A DNA stretch of 61,924 bases from Phaeobacter sp. HF9A. GTDB taxonomy: Bacteria; Pseudomonadota; Alphaproteobacteria; Rhodobacterales; Rhodobacteraceae. The first letter of the stretch is position 1. The number at the start of each line of letters is the position of its first letter. The translations under genes and the position numbers were made by a program. Shown here one piece after another: positions 44,693 to 53,154 of this stretch. Under the pieces are notes generated by a model that made no database searches, was not told the DNA's origin, and saw nothing but the letters and a program-made list of their open reading frames with translations. Location: NCBI RefSeq assembly GCF_011806385.1, contig NZ_JAATOX010000010.1, positions 1 through 61,924 of the forward strand. The letters run 5' to 3'.

Positions 44693-44720
44693 TATTAGGA
44701 GTGCTAATATCCCTTATTAG
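44693..44720. promoter_or_regulatory. Putative LysR operator
   Basis: TATTAG (44693-44698), GAGTG, CTAATA (44704-44709) is a perfect 6-bp inverted repeat that fits the T-N11-A rule of LysR sites. A further half-site TATTAG lies at 44715-44720. It is 10-37 bases upstream of the LysR start and about 85-110 before the metallo-hydrolase. Confidence 0.6.
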
Positions 44721-44804
44721 CCCGTTGCGGCTGCCGAAGGCCAGTTTGGCCAGGTAACTATTCAGTGTTCGCTGATGTGGCGGGCAGAGATATTGGAGGT
44801 TTTT

Positions 44805-45773
44805 ATGACACTTTTGCGCAGATCCGTGCTTCAGTCGATCGGCCTGGGGGCCGCGTCCCTTGCTGTTCCGTCCTTCGGGCGTCGGGCACAGGCGGCGGCG
44901 CCGGGGCCCGCTCCGGTGCTGCACCGGTTCCACATTGGCGACGCGACGGTGACCGCGCTGCTGGACGGGCACCTGGCACTGCCGACGGCGGCCTTTACCG
45001 GCTCTGATCCGGCGGCGGTCGAGGCGGCGCTGGCGGGCACGCTCTATCAGGCCAAGGATGGCGGGGTGGAGATCCCGGTCAATGGCTATCTGGTGGAACG
45101 GGGGGGCAAATACACGCTGATCGACACCGGCACCGCGCAGCTGATGGGGCCTGACCTTGGCGGGTTGAGCGCGGCGTTGGCGGCCTCGGGGGTGGCGGCG
45201 GCGGATATTTCCACCGTCTTGCTGACACACATGCACCCGGATCACGCCGGTGGGCTGTTGGCGGCGGATGGCAGCGCGGCCTTTCCCAACGCCGAACTTG
45301 TGATCGCGGAAACCGAATGGGGGTTCTGGCAGGACGATGCCATCATGGCCTCGGTTCCCGCGGATGCGCAGGGGTTCTTTCAGATGGCGCGCAACACCAC
45401 CGCGCCCTATGCGGACCGGCTCAAACTGTTCTCGGGCGAGGTCGAGGCGGCGCCCGGCTTTACCGCAGTGCCGCTGCCGGGCCACACGCCGGGGCACAGC
45501 GGGTTCATGCTGGACGGTGGCGATACGCAGCTGTTGATCTGGGGCGATATCGTGCACAGCACCGCCTTGCAGTTCCCGCATCCCGAATGGACGATCCCCT
45601 TTGATGTGGATCAGGCGCTGGCCGCACAGACCCGCAAGGCGATGTTTGAGCGGGCCGCCGCCGACCAGCTGCTGGTGACCGGAATGCATATTGATTTCCC
45701 GGGTCTGGGGCAGGTGGCGCGCGAGGGCGATTCCTTTGCCTTTCATCAGGCGCCCTGGCAATTTGGCATCTAG
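44805..45773 (+). CDS. Exported MBL-fold metallo-hydrolase
   Basis: 322-aa hydrolase of the metallo-beta-lactamase fold with a Tat-like signal: LRRSVLQ then a hydrophobic stretch and AQA at about residue 30. Zinc ligands appear in THMHPDHAGG, LPGHTPGHSG and WGDIVHS, with a final GMHIDFPG. This is the subgroup often seen with quorum-quenching lactonases and related hydrolases; the substrate is not known. GGAGG precedes the ATG at 44805 by 5 bases. Likely regulated by the divergent LysR protein. Confidence 0.88.
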   Translation: MTLLRRSVLQSIGLGAASLAVPSFGRRAQAAAPGPAPVLHRFHIGDATVTALLDGHLALPTAAFTGSDPAAVEAALAGTLYQAKDGGVEIPVNGYLVERGGKYTLIDTGTAQLMGPDLGGLSAALAASGVAAADISTVLLTHMHPDHAGGLLAADGSAAFPNAELVIAETEWGFWQDDAIMASVPADAQGFFQMARNTTAPYADRLKLFSGEVEAAPGFTAVPLPGHTPGHSGFMLDGGDTQLLIWGDIVHSTALQFPHPEWTIPFDVDQALAAQTRKAMFERAAADQLLVTGMHIDFPGLGQVAREGDSFAFHQAPWQFGI

Positions 45774-45816
45774 CTACGGGGGCAGGCGCGTGACGCTGCA
45801 CCAATAGATAAAATGT

Positions 45817-45850
45817 CACTCCCTTTGGGCGGGTTTCACCCGGGGGAGTG
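45817..45850. other. Hairpin between the metallo-hydrolase and purM
   Basis: CACTCCC pairs with GGGAGTG around a nested CGGGT, TTC, ACCCG stem. No T-run follows. It is a candidate 3'-end structure of the hydrolase transcript or a purM leader element, about 70 bases before purM. Confidence 0.45.
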
Positions 45851-45920
45851 GCGTATTCCCTGGTTCCCTTCGCGCGCCCTATAGGATAAAGCCACTCCAA
45901 CATTGCGAAGGAGCCATGCG

Positions 45921-46967
45921 ATGACCAGCGGCAAGAACGGTTTGACCTATGCGGATGCAGGGGTGGATATTGATGCGGGCAACGAATTGGTGGACCGGAT
46001 CAAACCGGCAGCCAAGCGCACCAATCGCTCCGGCGTGATGAGCGGGCTGGGGGGCTTTGGCGCCCTGTTTGATCTCAAGGCCGCCGGTTTTGAAGATCCG
46101 ATTCTGGTTGGCGCCACCGATGGTGTGGGCACCAAGCTGCGCATCGCGATCGACACTGGCCATGTGGATGGCGTCGGTATCGACCTGGTTGCCATGTGCG
46201 TCAACGATCTGGTCTGTCAGGGCGCCGAGCCGCTGTTCTTCCTGGATTATTTCGCCACCGGCAAGCTGGAAACCGAGGTCGCGGCGCGCATCATCGAAGG
46301 CATTGCCGAGGGCTGTGTGCGCTCGGGCTGTGCGCTGATCGGGGGCGAGACCGCAGAGATGCCCGGCATGTACCCCAAGGGTGATTTTGATCTGGCCGGT
46401 TTTGCTGTTGGCGCGATGGAGCGCGGCGCGACGCTGCCCGCCAATGTCGCCGAAGGGGACGTGCTCTTGGGGTTGCGCTCTGACGGGGTGCATTCCAACG
46501 GCTATTCGCTGGTGCGCCAGATCGTGAAATACTCCGGCCTCGACTGGGATGCGGCGAGCCCCTTTGGCACCGGCACCCTGGGCGAGGCGCTGCTGACGCC
46601 GACGCGGCTTTATGTGAAGCAGGCGCTGGCGGCGGTGCGCGCGGGCGGCGTCAACGCGCTGGCCCATATCACTGGCGGTGGTCTCACCGAGAACCTGCCG
46701 CGCGTCCTGCCCGAAGGCATGGGCGCCGAGATCGACCTCAGCGCCTGGGTGGTGCCCAGCGTCTTTAACTGGTTGGCCCTGACCGGCGGCATTGAAGAAT
46801 CCGAAATGCTCAAGACCTTTAACTGCGGCATCGGCATGATCCTGGTTGTCAGCGCAGACCGCGCCGACGCGCTGACCGAGGTGCTGACGGGCGAGGGCGA
46901 AACCGTCTCCCGCCTTGGCACCGTGGTCGCGGGCGAGGGGGTTCGCTACTCCGGCGGGCTGCTGTGA
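45921..46967 (+). CDS. purM: Phosphoribosylformylglycinamidine cyclo-ligase (AIR synthetase)
   Basis: Makes 5-aminoimidazole ribonucleotide from FGAM with ATP, fifth step of purine synthesis. 348 aa, normal. [12 protein letters not shown], then [23 protein letters not shown] (ATP/Mg loop), [18 protein letters not shown] and [11 protein letters not shown] are signature segments. AAGGAG precedes the ATG at 45921. Its stop overlaps the GTG start of purN, so the two are translated together. purM and purN lie 10 kb from purCSQ in this window. Confidence 0.98.
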   Translation: MTSGKNGLTYADAGVDIDAGNELVDRIKPAAKRTNRSGVMSGLGGFGALFDLKAAGFEDPILVGATDGVGTKLRIAIDTGHVDGVGIDLVAMCVNDLVCQGAEPLFFLDYFATGKLETEVAARIIEGIAEGCVRSGCALIGGETAEMPGMYPKGDFDLAGFAVGAMERGATLPANVAEGDVLLGLRSDGVHSNGYSLVRQIVKYSGLDWDAASPFGTGTLGEALLTPTRLYVKQALAAVRAGGVNALAHITGGGLTENLPRVLPEGMGAEIDLSAWVVPSVFNWLALTGGIEESEMLKTFNCGIGMILVVSADRADALTEVLTGEGETVSRLGTVVAGEGVRYSGGLL

Positions 46968-47569
46968 GCACCAAGAAGACAGTCGCCATTCTGGTTTCCG
47001 GCGGGGGCTCCAATATGGTGGCCCTCGTTGACAGCATGTTGCAGGACTCCAGCCATCCGGGCCGCCCCTGTCTGGTGCTGTCAAACAACGCCGATGCGGG
47101 CGGGCTGCGCAAGGCCGCCGAGCGCGGTGTTGCCACGGCGGTGGTGGATCACCGCCCCTTTGGCGAGGATCGCGCGGCGTTTGAGGCCGAGCTGGTCAAG
47201 CCAATCCTTGAGGCCGGCGCCGATGTGGTCTGCCTTGCGGGCTTCATGCGGGTGCTGACCGCAGGCTTCGTCAGCCAGTTTGAAGGGCGGATGCTGAACA
47301 TTCACCCCTCGCTCTTGCCGAAATACAAGGGGCTGCACACCCATGCCCGCGCGCTGGAGGCGGGTGACAGCCGCCATGGCTGCACCGTGCATGAGGTGAC
47401 GCCGCGTTTGGATGACGGCCCGCTGCTGGGCCAGGCCGAGGTGCCGATCCTGCCGGGCGATACGCCCGATCTGCTGGCGGCGCGGGTGCTGAAACAGGAA
47501 CATCGGCTCTATCCGGCTGTGCTTGCACGGTTTCTGCGCGGTGAGCGCGAGATGCTGCACCTCGACTGA
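46964..47569 (+). CDS. purN: Phosphoribosylglycinamide formyltransferase
   Basis: Transfers the formyl group of 10-formyltetrahydrofolate to GAR, third step of purine synthesis. 201 aa. [12 protein letters not shown] is the phosphate-binding start; GFMRVLT, then [16 protein letters not shown] (catalytic Asn and His) and the [13 protein letters not shown] segment (catalytic Asp) follow. The start is GTG at 46964, inside the purM stop (GTGA). The C-terminus has the usual EHRLYPAVL helix. Confidence 0.98.
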   Translation: MSTKKTVAILVSGGGSNMVALVDSMLQDSSHPGRPCLVLSNNADAGGLRKAAERGVATAVVDHRPFGEDRAAFEAELVKPILEAGADVVCLAGFMRVLTAGFVSQFEGRMLNIHPSLLPKYKGLHTHARALEAGDSRHGCTVHEVTPRLDDGPLLGQAEVPILPGDTPDLLAARVLKQEHRLYPAVLARFLRGEREMLHLD

Positions 47570-47667
47570 CGCTGCGTTCAAGAGGGTTTGCAACCGAGGC
47601 TGGTACGGCGTATCAAGGGCGGACCCGAGCGGGCCAACCCTATAAAAACCGGCAAAGACGCATCTGC

Positions 47668-48825
47668 ATGAAAACTCTGACAACCACCGACGAACTGCGC
47701 AGCTTTTGTGAAGAGGCTGCGAATTATCCTTATGTGACGGTGGATACCGAGTTCCTGCGCGAACGCACCTATTATTCGAAACTCTGCCTCGTGCAGCTGG
47801 CCTTCAAGGGTGACGGCGAGACGGACGCGGTGCTGCTGGATCCGCTGGCCAAGGGGCTGTCGCTGGAGCCGCTTTATGATCTGTTCCGCAACGAGAATGT
47901 GGTCAAGGTCTTTCACGCCGCGCGTCAGGATCTGGAGATCTTCTGGGTTGATGCGCAGGTGTTCCCCAAGCCCCTGTTTGACACCCAGGTCGCCGCAATG
48001 GTCTGCGGCTTTGGCGAGCAGGTCGGCTATGAAACCCTGGTGCGTAAGATTTGCAAACAGGGGGTCGACAAGACCTCGCGCTTTACCGATTGGTCGCGCC
48101 GCCCGCTGAGCGAGGCGCAGAAAACCTATGCTTTGGCCGATGTGACCCATCTGCGCCTGATCTACGAATATCTGCGCAAGGAACTGGACAAGACCAAGCG
48201 CAGCCATTGGGTCGCGGAAGAGCTGCAAGTTCTGACCGATCCGGCGACCTATACGGTGGTGCCGGAAAACGCCTGGCGCCGGGTCAAGACGCGCACCAAC
48301 TCTGGCAAATTCCTCGCCGTGGTGCGCGAATTGGCAGCCTTTCGCGAGGAATATGCCCAAACCAATAACGTGCCGCGCAACCGGGTGTTCAAGGATGACG
48401 CGCTGGTGGAGCTCGCCTCGACCAAACCGCAAACCCCTGCCGACCTTGGCGGCTCGCGCCTGCTGCTGCGTGAGGCCCGCAAGGGCGTGATCGCCGATGG
48501 CATCCTCAAGGCGGTGGAGCGCGGCGTGAACTGTCCGCAGGATCAGATGCCGCAGCCGGATCGCTCGCGCGAGAAGATGCAAATCAACGGCGCGCTGGCG
48601 GATCTGCTGCGGGTGTTGCTGAAGGCCAAGACCGAAACCTCGGGTGTTGCCGCCAAGCTGATCGCGCCCTCGGCCGATCTGGATGCGATTGCCGCCGGGG
48701 AACGTGATGTGCCCGCGCTGCATGGCTGGCGCCTTGAGGTCTTTGGCGCCGATGCGCTGCGTCTGTGCGAGGGCAAGATCGCGCTCGCGGCCAAAGGGCA
48801 ACAGGTGAAGGTGGTCGAGGTCTGA
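47668..48825 (+). CDS. rnd: Ribonuclease D
   Basis: 3'-5' exoribonuclease trimming tRNA precursors and other small RNAs. 385 aa. The DEDDy nuclease domain shows VDTEFLRERTYY (Asp, Glu), VFHAARQDLEI (Asp) and YALADVTHL (Tyr, Asp). After residue 200 come two HRDC-like helical regions (REEYAQTNNVPRNRVFKDDALVELA in pieces, NCPQDQMP). It lies about 100 bases behind purN and may be read from the same transcript or its own promoter. Confidence 0.96.
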   Translation: MKTLTTTDELRSFCEEAANYPYVTVDTEFLRERTYYSKLCLVQLAFKGDGETDAVLLDPLAKGLSLEPLYDLFRNENVVKVFHAARQDLEIFWVDAQVFPKPLFDTQVAAMVCGFGEQVGYETLVRKICKQGVDKTSRFTDWSRRPLSEAQKTYALADVTHLRLIYEYLRKELDKTKRSHWVAEELQVLTDPATYTVVPENAWRRVKTRTNSGKFLAVVRELAAFREEYAQTNNVPRNRVFKDDALVELASTKPQTPADLGGSRLLLREARKGVIADGILKAVERGVNCPQDQMPQPDRSREKMQINGALADLLRVLLKAKTETSGVAAKLIAPSADLDAIAAGERDVPALHGWRLEVFGADALRLCEGKIALAAKGQQVKVVEV

Positions 48826-48848
48826 CCCCCGGGAACAGTCTGATGCGG

Positions 48849-48881
48849 CACCGGCCAAGCGCATAATGCGCTTTGCCGGTG
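48849..48881. other. Long near-perfect hairpin behind rnd
   Basis: CACCGGC plus AAGCGCA pair with TGCGCTT plus GCCGGTG around TAA, with one C-T mismatch. No T-run follows, so it is probably a 3'-end stabiliser or Rho-assisted stop between convergent genes. Confidence 0.55.
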
Positions 48882-48914
48882 GCAGAGGTCTGGATTTATA
48901 TCAGTGATATCAGC

Positions 48915-48944
48915 GGGTCACGCGGCAGCCTGCTGCGGTGACCC
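48915..48944 (-). other. Hairpin behind the lipoprotein gene
   Basis: GGGTCAC and GTGACCC form a 7-bp stem with further inner pairing (GCAG/CTGC), 19 bases past the lipoprotein stop. No T-run is seen; a terminator role is possible. Confidence 0.4.
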
Positions 48945-48962
48945 AAAGCGGCGAGGGCTGCG

Positions 48963-49484
48963 TCAGCGACGGCTCTCTCGCGCGTTTTCCTTGCCCACGA
49001 CCCGAATGCGATGGACGCCGCGCAGGTCCTGATTGGACAGGCTGACAGCGGCGCGAATGGTGCGCGTCGCCTCGGTGCCGCGATAGGTGGCTTTTTCAGG
49101 GTAGGTCACGCGGAAGGTATATTCCAGCTCGCCGGGGCCTTGTGCTTCTGTCGGAACCAGCACGGCGTCATAGGCACCGTTGCGCGCCGCCTCGCCAACC
49201 ACTGTGACGATGGCCCCGGTCGGGGTGCGGCTGATCGACATATCCTTGATCAGGGCGATGGGCAGGCTGCGATCTTCCTGTACCTCGTCGCGTGAGCCCA
49301 GAAGATTGGCGCGGTCCTCTTCCTGCGGGATCAGCGGGTTCAGGTTTTCATCCACGCTGGCCTCAACGCGGCTTTCGCGGGATTTGCCAAACCAGTTTGT
49401 CGGATTGATCCGGGAGTCGCGCCATCCACCACAGGAGGAGAGGACCAGAGTGCCAATCAAGAGAGCGCCGAATGTGATACGCAT
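48963..49484 (-). CDS. Lipoprotein of unknown function
   Basis: 173-aa protein with a lipoprotein signal: RITFGALLIGTLVLSSC, lipobox LSSC with the lipidated Cys at 18. The mature part begins GGWRDSRINPTNWFGKSR, which I recall from conserved Rhodobacteraceae lipoproteins, and contains a beta-rich region (GAIVTVVGEAARNGAYDAVLV, LEYTFRVTYPEK). Residue +2 is Gly, so outer-membrane sorting is likely. No function is known to me. GGCAGG precedes the ATG. Confidence 0.83.
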   Translation of the reverse strand: MRITFGALLIGTLVLSSCGGWRDSRINPTNWFGKSRESRVEASVDENLNPLIPQEEDRANLLGSRDEVQEDRSLPIALIKDMSISRTPTGAIVTVVGEAARNGAYDAVLVPTEAQGPGELEYTFRVTYPEKATYRGTEATRTIRAAVSLSNQDLRGVHRIRVVGKENARESRR

Positions 49485-49615
49485 AAATACCTGCCGCGGT
49501 CAGAGTGTCTTGTAAATCTGGTTACCCGATTGCGACGCCGTTGAAAAGCGGTTGAAAAGACATGGCGGCTGGCCTAGGTGCTGGCTGTTCCTGATATTGA
49601 GAGATGAGAGCTGTC

Positions 49616-50026
49616 ATGGCCACTGCTGCTTTTGAAGAGATCGTCGAGGATTTTGAGTTCTTTGATGACTGGGAGGATCGCTATCGCCATGTGATCGAAC
49701 AGGGCAAGGCGATGGAGCCGCTCTCTGACGCGCTGAAAGTGCCGGCCACCAAGGTCGATGGCTGCGCCAGCCAGGTCTGGCTGCATGTACAGATCGACGG
49801 GGACAGGCTGCATTTTGACGGTGACAGCGATGCGATGATTGTAAAGGGGCTGATCGCAGTGTTGCGCAAGCTGTACAACGGCTTGACCCTTGCCGAGGTT
49901 CTGGCGGTGGATGCCCGCGCGGAAATGGGACGGCTTGGGCTGAACGATCATCTGTCCGCGCAGCGCTCCAACGGGCTGCGGGCCATGATAGAGCGCATCC
50001 GCGAAACCGCCGCGGCGCAGATCTAG
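49616..50026 (+). CDS. sufE: SufE-like cysteine desulfuration protein
   Basis: Accepts sulfane sulfur from a SufS-type desulfurase for Fe-S cluster assembly. 136 aa. The active-site Cys is residue 50 in the exposed loop VDGCASQVWL; FEEIVEDFEFFDDWEDRYRHVIE at the start (given here as its parts EEIVEDFEFF and DWEDRY) and LGLNDHLSAQRSNG near the end are typical. The ATG at 49616 gives the family N-terminus; an in-frame ATG 12 bases earlier is possible. No other suf genes are near. Confidence 0.93.
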   Translation: MATAAFEEIVEDFEFFDDWEDRYRHVIEQGKAMEPLSDALKVPATKVDGCASQVWLHVQIDGDRLHFDGDSDAMIVKGLIAVLRKLYNGLTLAEVLAVDARAEMGRLGLNDHLSAQRSNGLRAMIERIRETAAAQI

Positions 50027-50037
50027 AGCCAGAAGAC

Positions 50038-50099
50038 AGGGGCGCTGCCCCTCTTGGCCCGGGGGCCAATTCACCCCGGGATATTTCGAGTTAGAAGAA
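50038..50099 (+). repeat. Dispersed intergenic repeat, copy C
   Basis: Hairpin GGGGC/GCCCC, second hairpin TTGGCC/GGCCAA, then CACCCCGGGATATTTC and GAGTTAGAAGAA. It fills the space between the convergent ends of sufE and the DUF1638 gene and matches copy B at 24571 closely. Confidence 0.85.
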
Positions 50100-50101
50100 G
50101 A

Positions 50102-50827
50102 TCAGGCGCCGCCCCATTTGGTGAGCGTGGGTTCCAGATCGCCATAGCCGGTATGGCGATGCTCAAACCTCAGCCCCATGCGGGTCGCGCAGGCGCGCGC
50201 TTTCTCCACCAGATGCGGGTCCGCTACCTGTGATTGGTAGACCAGTGTGGTGTAATTGCCAAAAATCATGTCGCGCAGCTCGGGGTTCTTGTCGAGCCCC
50301 ATCGGGCGCCAGATGAAGGCGTCGAACTGTTTGACCAGAAAATCGGTAAGGTAGAAGGCGGTGATTTCGCCGTCGTCGGCGCGGTCTTGGAATTTCGCGT
50401 TGCCCTCAAAAAAGGCATAGCAATGGGGGCCGGGGACCATCTCCACCCCCAGTTCGGCGCATTTCTGTTGCAGCAGGCCACCGGTGCCGCAATCGGCATA
50501 GACCACATAGATCCGATCATAGGTCGCGCGGTGTTTTTTCACGGCGGCCTCGACATGGGCAACGATCTGGTCGGGATAAAGATGCAGCTTGGCCGGCAGG
50601 CAGGTCAGATCCAGGTGATCGAGACTATTGGCGGCTGTGATGTCGAGGATCTCGCGCGCCAAGGCACCGCAGGCGATCAGCAGGATGCGTCCCGTTTTGC
50701 GCTCCGGTGCGGCGAGCCCCCGTTCGGTGAGGCTTTTTTCGTCAAGAGAGGTTCCGCTGGGCAGCGGCATCGCGGCCCGCCGTTGCAGGCGAGCCGCGCG
50801 TCCGCGTCTTGGCGACGCGGTGCTCAT
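50102..50827 (-). CDS. DUF1638 protein, probably linked to corrinoid methyl transfer
   Basis: 241-aa cytoplasmic protein. After a basic, Arg-rich N-terminal 50 residues the DUF1638 domain begins at GRILLIACGALAREIL, with LHLYPDQIVAHVE, YVVYADCGTGGLL and MVPGPHCYAFFEGN, so conserved Cys and His residues are present. The function is not established to my knowledge. It starts 1 base after the stop of the corrinoid-protein gene, without a good ribosome-binding site, so translation is probably coupled. This fixed partnership suggests a role in loading, reactivation or methyl donation for the split methionine synthase. Confidence 0.85.
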   Translation of the reverse strand: MSTASPRRGRAARLQRRAAMPLPSGTSLDEKSLTERGLAAPERKTGRILLIACGALAREILDITAANSLDHLDLTCLPAKLHLYPDQIVAHVEAAVKKHRATYDRIYVVYADCGTGGLLQQKCAELGVEMVPGPHCYAFFEGNAKFQDRADDGEITAFYLTDFLVKQFDAFIWRPMGLDKNPELRDMIFGNYTTLVYQSQVADPHLVEKARACATRMGLRFEHRHTGYGDLEPTLTKWGGA

Positions 50828-50828
50828 A

Positions 50829-51527
50829 TCAGGCGTTTGCTGAGTTGTGCTTGCGCGCAACAAAATCCTTGGCCATTTCAACCGCAACGGCGGCATCGCG
50901 GCAATAGCCGTCAGCACCGATCGCCTTGCCGAATTCCTCGTTTAGCGGTGCGCCACCGACCAGCACAACATAATCGTCGCGCTTGCCTTGCTCGATCATC
51001 GTGTCGATCACGACCTTCATATAGGGCATGGTGGTGGTGAGCAGGGCGGACATGCCGAGGATGTCGGGCTTGTGCTCGTCGAGCGCTTCCAGATAGTTTT
51101 CGACCGGGTTGTTGATGCCGATATCGACCACCTCAAAGCCGGCCCCTTCCATCATCATCGAGACGAGGTTCTTGCCGATGTCGTGGATGTCGCCTTTGAC
51201 GGTGCCGATCACCATGGAGCCCATGCGCGGCGCACCGGTGGAGGCGAGCAGGGGTTTCAGGATGGACATGCCGCCCTTCATCGCGTTTGCAGCCAGCAGA
51301 ACTTCGGGCACAAAAAGGATACCATCGCGGAAGTCGGCGCCAACGATGGTCATGCCGCCAACCAGCGCTTCGGTCAGGATCTTGTAGGGCGCCCAGCCGC
51401 GCTCCAGGAGGATATTCACCCCTTCTTCGATCTCTTCCTTGAGACCGTCGTAGAGGTCGTCGAACATCTGTTGAACCAGTTCCTCGTCGTCGAGGTCTGC
51501 GAGGATGATGTCTTCTTCTTCCGACAT
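50829..51527 (-). CDS. Corrinoid (B12-binding) methyl-carrier protein
   Basis: 232-aa protein with a helical cap domain (residues 20-95, GLKEEIEEGVNILLERGWAP) and a Rossmann cobalamin domain. GDIHDIGKN at 112-120 gives the DxHxxG cobalt-ligand motif with His115, followed by the SALLTTTMPYMK and GGAPLNEEF strands. This matches the MtbC/MttC-type carriers and the cap-B12 part of MetH. With the homocysteine S-methyltransferase 1.6 kb away and DUF1638 directly behind, it probably forms a split methionine synthase. AAGGAA precedes the ATG. Confidence 0.93.
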   Translation of the reverse strand: MSEEEDIILADLDDEELVQQMFDDLYDGLKEEIEEGVNILLERGWAPYKILTEALVGGMTIVGADFRDGILFVPEVLLAANAMKGGMSILKPLLASTGAPRMGSMVIGTVKGDIHDIGKNLVSMMMEGAGFEVVDIGINNPVENYLEALDEHKPDILGMSALLTTTMPYMKVVIDTMIEQGKRDDYVVLVGGAPLNEEFGKAIGADGYCRDAAVAVEMAKDFVARKHNSANA

Positions 51528-51748
51528 ATCTGTGTTCCTTAGCTGGCGGGCGAACCCGGTTTGGCCATTATTTTTTATCGTTTTGTGACAGATGCGACAA
51601 TCGGAACTGTTTCGATTGCGACCTCGCGGCGCGTTGTACCGACCTCTGTGATGAAAACCGCGCTGTTCTCATGCCGTTATCGCCTGATTTTCTCTGCATC
51701 TGCGCAAGTGTTCTTTATTTGTTCCCATTGGTGTGGCATAGCAAGAGT

Positions 51749-52828
51749 ATGTTGGAAAAATCTTGTCAAACCTTAAAACGTCGCAAAACACGCGCGGCGC
51801 TCAGCAATGCGGCGGGGCGGTTCGATTTGAGCCGCGAGGCAGAGTCGGATGGCTGGTATCAGGCGGAGGACTCGCCCTCGCCGGTGACAGAGATTCGCAG
51901 CGAAATGGCGCGCAGTCTGATCTCTTACAACAAGTCGCCGGATCTGCCCTTTGATCGCTCCATCAACCCCTATCGGGGCTGCGAGCACGGCTGCATCTAT
52001 TGTTTTGCGCGGCCGAGCCATGCCTATCTGGGCTTGTCGCCGGGGCTGGATTTCGAGACCCGTCTGGTGGCGCGCAGCAATGCGCCGGAGATCCTGCGCA
52101 AGGAGTTATCCTCCCGCAGTTACAAGGTCGCGCCGCTGGCGATCGGCACCAATACCGACCCCTACCAACCCTGCGAGCGGGATCATGGGCTGATGCGGCG
52201 CTGTCTTGAGGTTCTGCGGGACTTTAACCACCCGGTTGCCATCGTCACCAAGGGCACGATGATTGAGCGCGACATTGATATCCTGTCGGAAATGGCCGCG
52301 CTTGGGCTGGTCAGGGTGGGGATTTCGGTCACCACGCTGGATGCGGATCTGTCGCGGCGGATGGAACCCCGGGTGCCAGTTCCCGCCCGGCGATTGGCGA
52401 CCATCAACCGCTTGCACCTTGCGGGTATTCCGGTGCGGATCATGACCTCGCCGCTGGTGCCGGGGCTTACGGATCACGAGGTGGAGGCGCTGCTGGCGGC
52501 GGGATCGGAGGCCGGTGCCGATGCGGCGAGCTGGATCATGCTTCGCTTGCCGCGGGAGGTGTCGGTGTTGTGGCAGGAATGGCTGCGCGAGCATGAACCG
52601 GGCCGGGCGGAAAAGGTCATGGCCCGGCTGCGCGAAATGCATGGGGGGCGCGATTATGATCCACGCTGGGGTCATCGCATGCGCGGCGAGGGGGAATATG
52701 CCGACATGATCGCACGGCGGTTCAAATTGGCCTGCGCGCGCTTGGGCCTGGCAGAGAAAGCGCCGCCCTTGCGCTGCGATCTGTTTGCAAAACCGGCGCA
52801 GGCGGGGGATCAGCTGGCGCTGTTCTAG
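51749..52828 (+). CDS. PA0069-family radical SAM protein
   Basis: 359-aa radical SAM enzyme. The iron-sulfur triad is Cys78, Cys82 and Cys85 in RGCEHGCIYCFAR. Other family marks are TNTDPYQPCER, IVTKGTMIERD, GISVTTLDADL and the C-terminal HRMRGEGEYADMI. This family is related to spore photoproduct lyase-like proteins; the reaction is unknown. The ATG at 51749 (MLEKSC) has AAGAG upstream; an earlier in-frame start would add hydrophobic, non-family residues. It is divergent from the corrinoid gene and read together with the DUF6500 gene. Confidence 0.88.
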   Translation: MLEKSCQTLKRRKTRAALSNAAGRFDLSREAESDGWYQAEDSPSPVTEIRSEMARSLISYNKSPDLPFDRSINPYRGCEHGCIYCFARPSHAYLGLSPGLDFETRLVARSNAPEILRKELSSRSYKVAPLAIGTNTDPYQPCERDHGLMRRCLEVLRDFNHPVAIVTKGTMIERDIDILSEMAALGLVRVGISVTTLDADLSRRMEPRVPVPARRLATINRLHLAGIPVRIMTSPLVPGLTDHEVEALLAAGSEAGADAASWIMLRLPREVSVLWQEWLREHEPGRAEKVMARLREMHGGRDYDPRWGHRMRGEGEYADMIARRFKLACARLGLAEKAPPLRCDLFAKPAQAGDQLALF

Positions 52829-52856
52829 CGGAATTTCAGACGGAAGGTCGAACGCG

Positions 52857-53075
52857 ATGCGACAAAGCCTGCGAGACAAGATCATTCACGTGTGCGACCA
52901 GAAGATCGCTCAAAAAGGCGAAGGCGTTGGCCTGTCGTTCTATGCCTTCTTTGCCAATCGCAATGATGATCCTGAACTGCTGATGGAGGCGGCCACCTGG
53001 TGGATTGCCAGCCATCAGTTGGATCATTTCGAAAAGGCAGTGAAAATCAGGGATATGGTTGCCGCCGGAAAATAA
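52857..53075 (+). CDS. Small DUF6500-type protein
   Basis: 72-aa soluble protein, RQSLRDKIIHVCDQKIAQKG at the start and then GVGLSFYAFFANRNDDPELL and HFEKAVKIRDM. I recall this as DUF6500, with no known function. GGAAGG precedes the ATG. It begins 28 bases after the radical SAM gene and is probably its operon partner. Confidence 0.78.
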   Translation: MRQSLRDKIIHVCDQKIAQKGEGVGLSFYAFFANRNDDPELLMEAATWWIASHQLDHFEKAVKIRDMVAAGK

Positions 53076-53154
53076 CCCGGCGACTGCTGGCGCCGCGACG
53101 GCAAAGGGCGGCTCTGGGGAAGCCGCCCAGGTGTGATGTGCCGTGATGTTGGGT

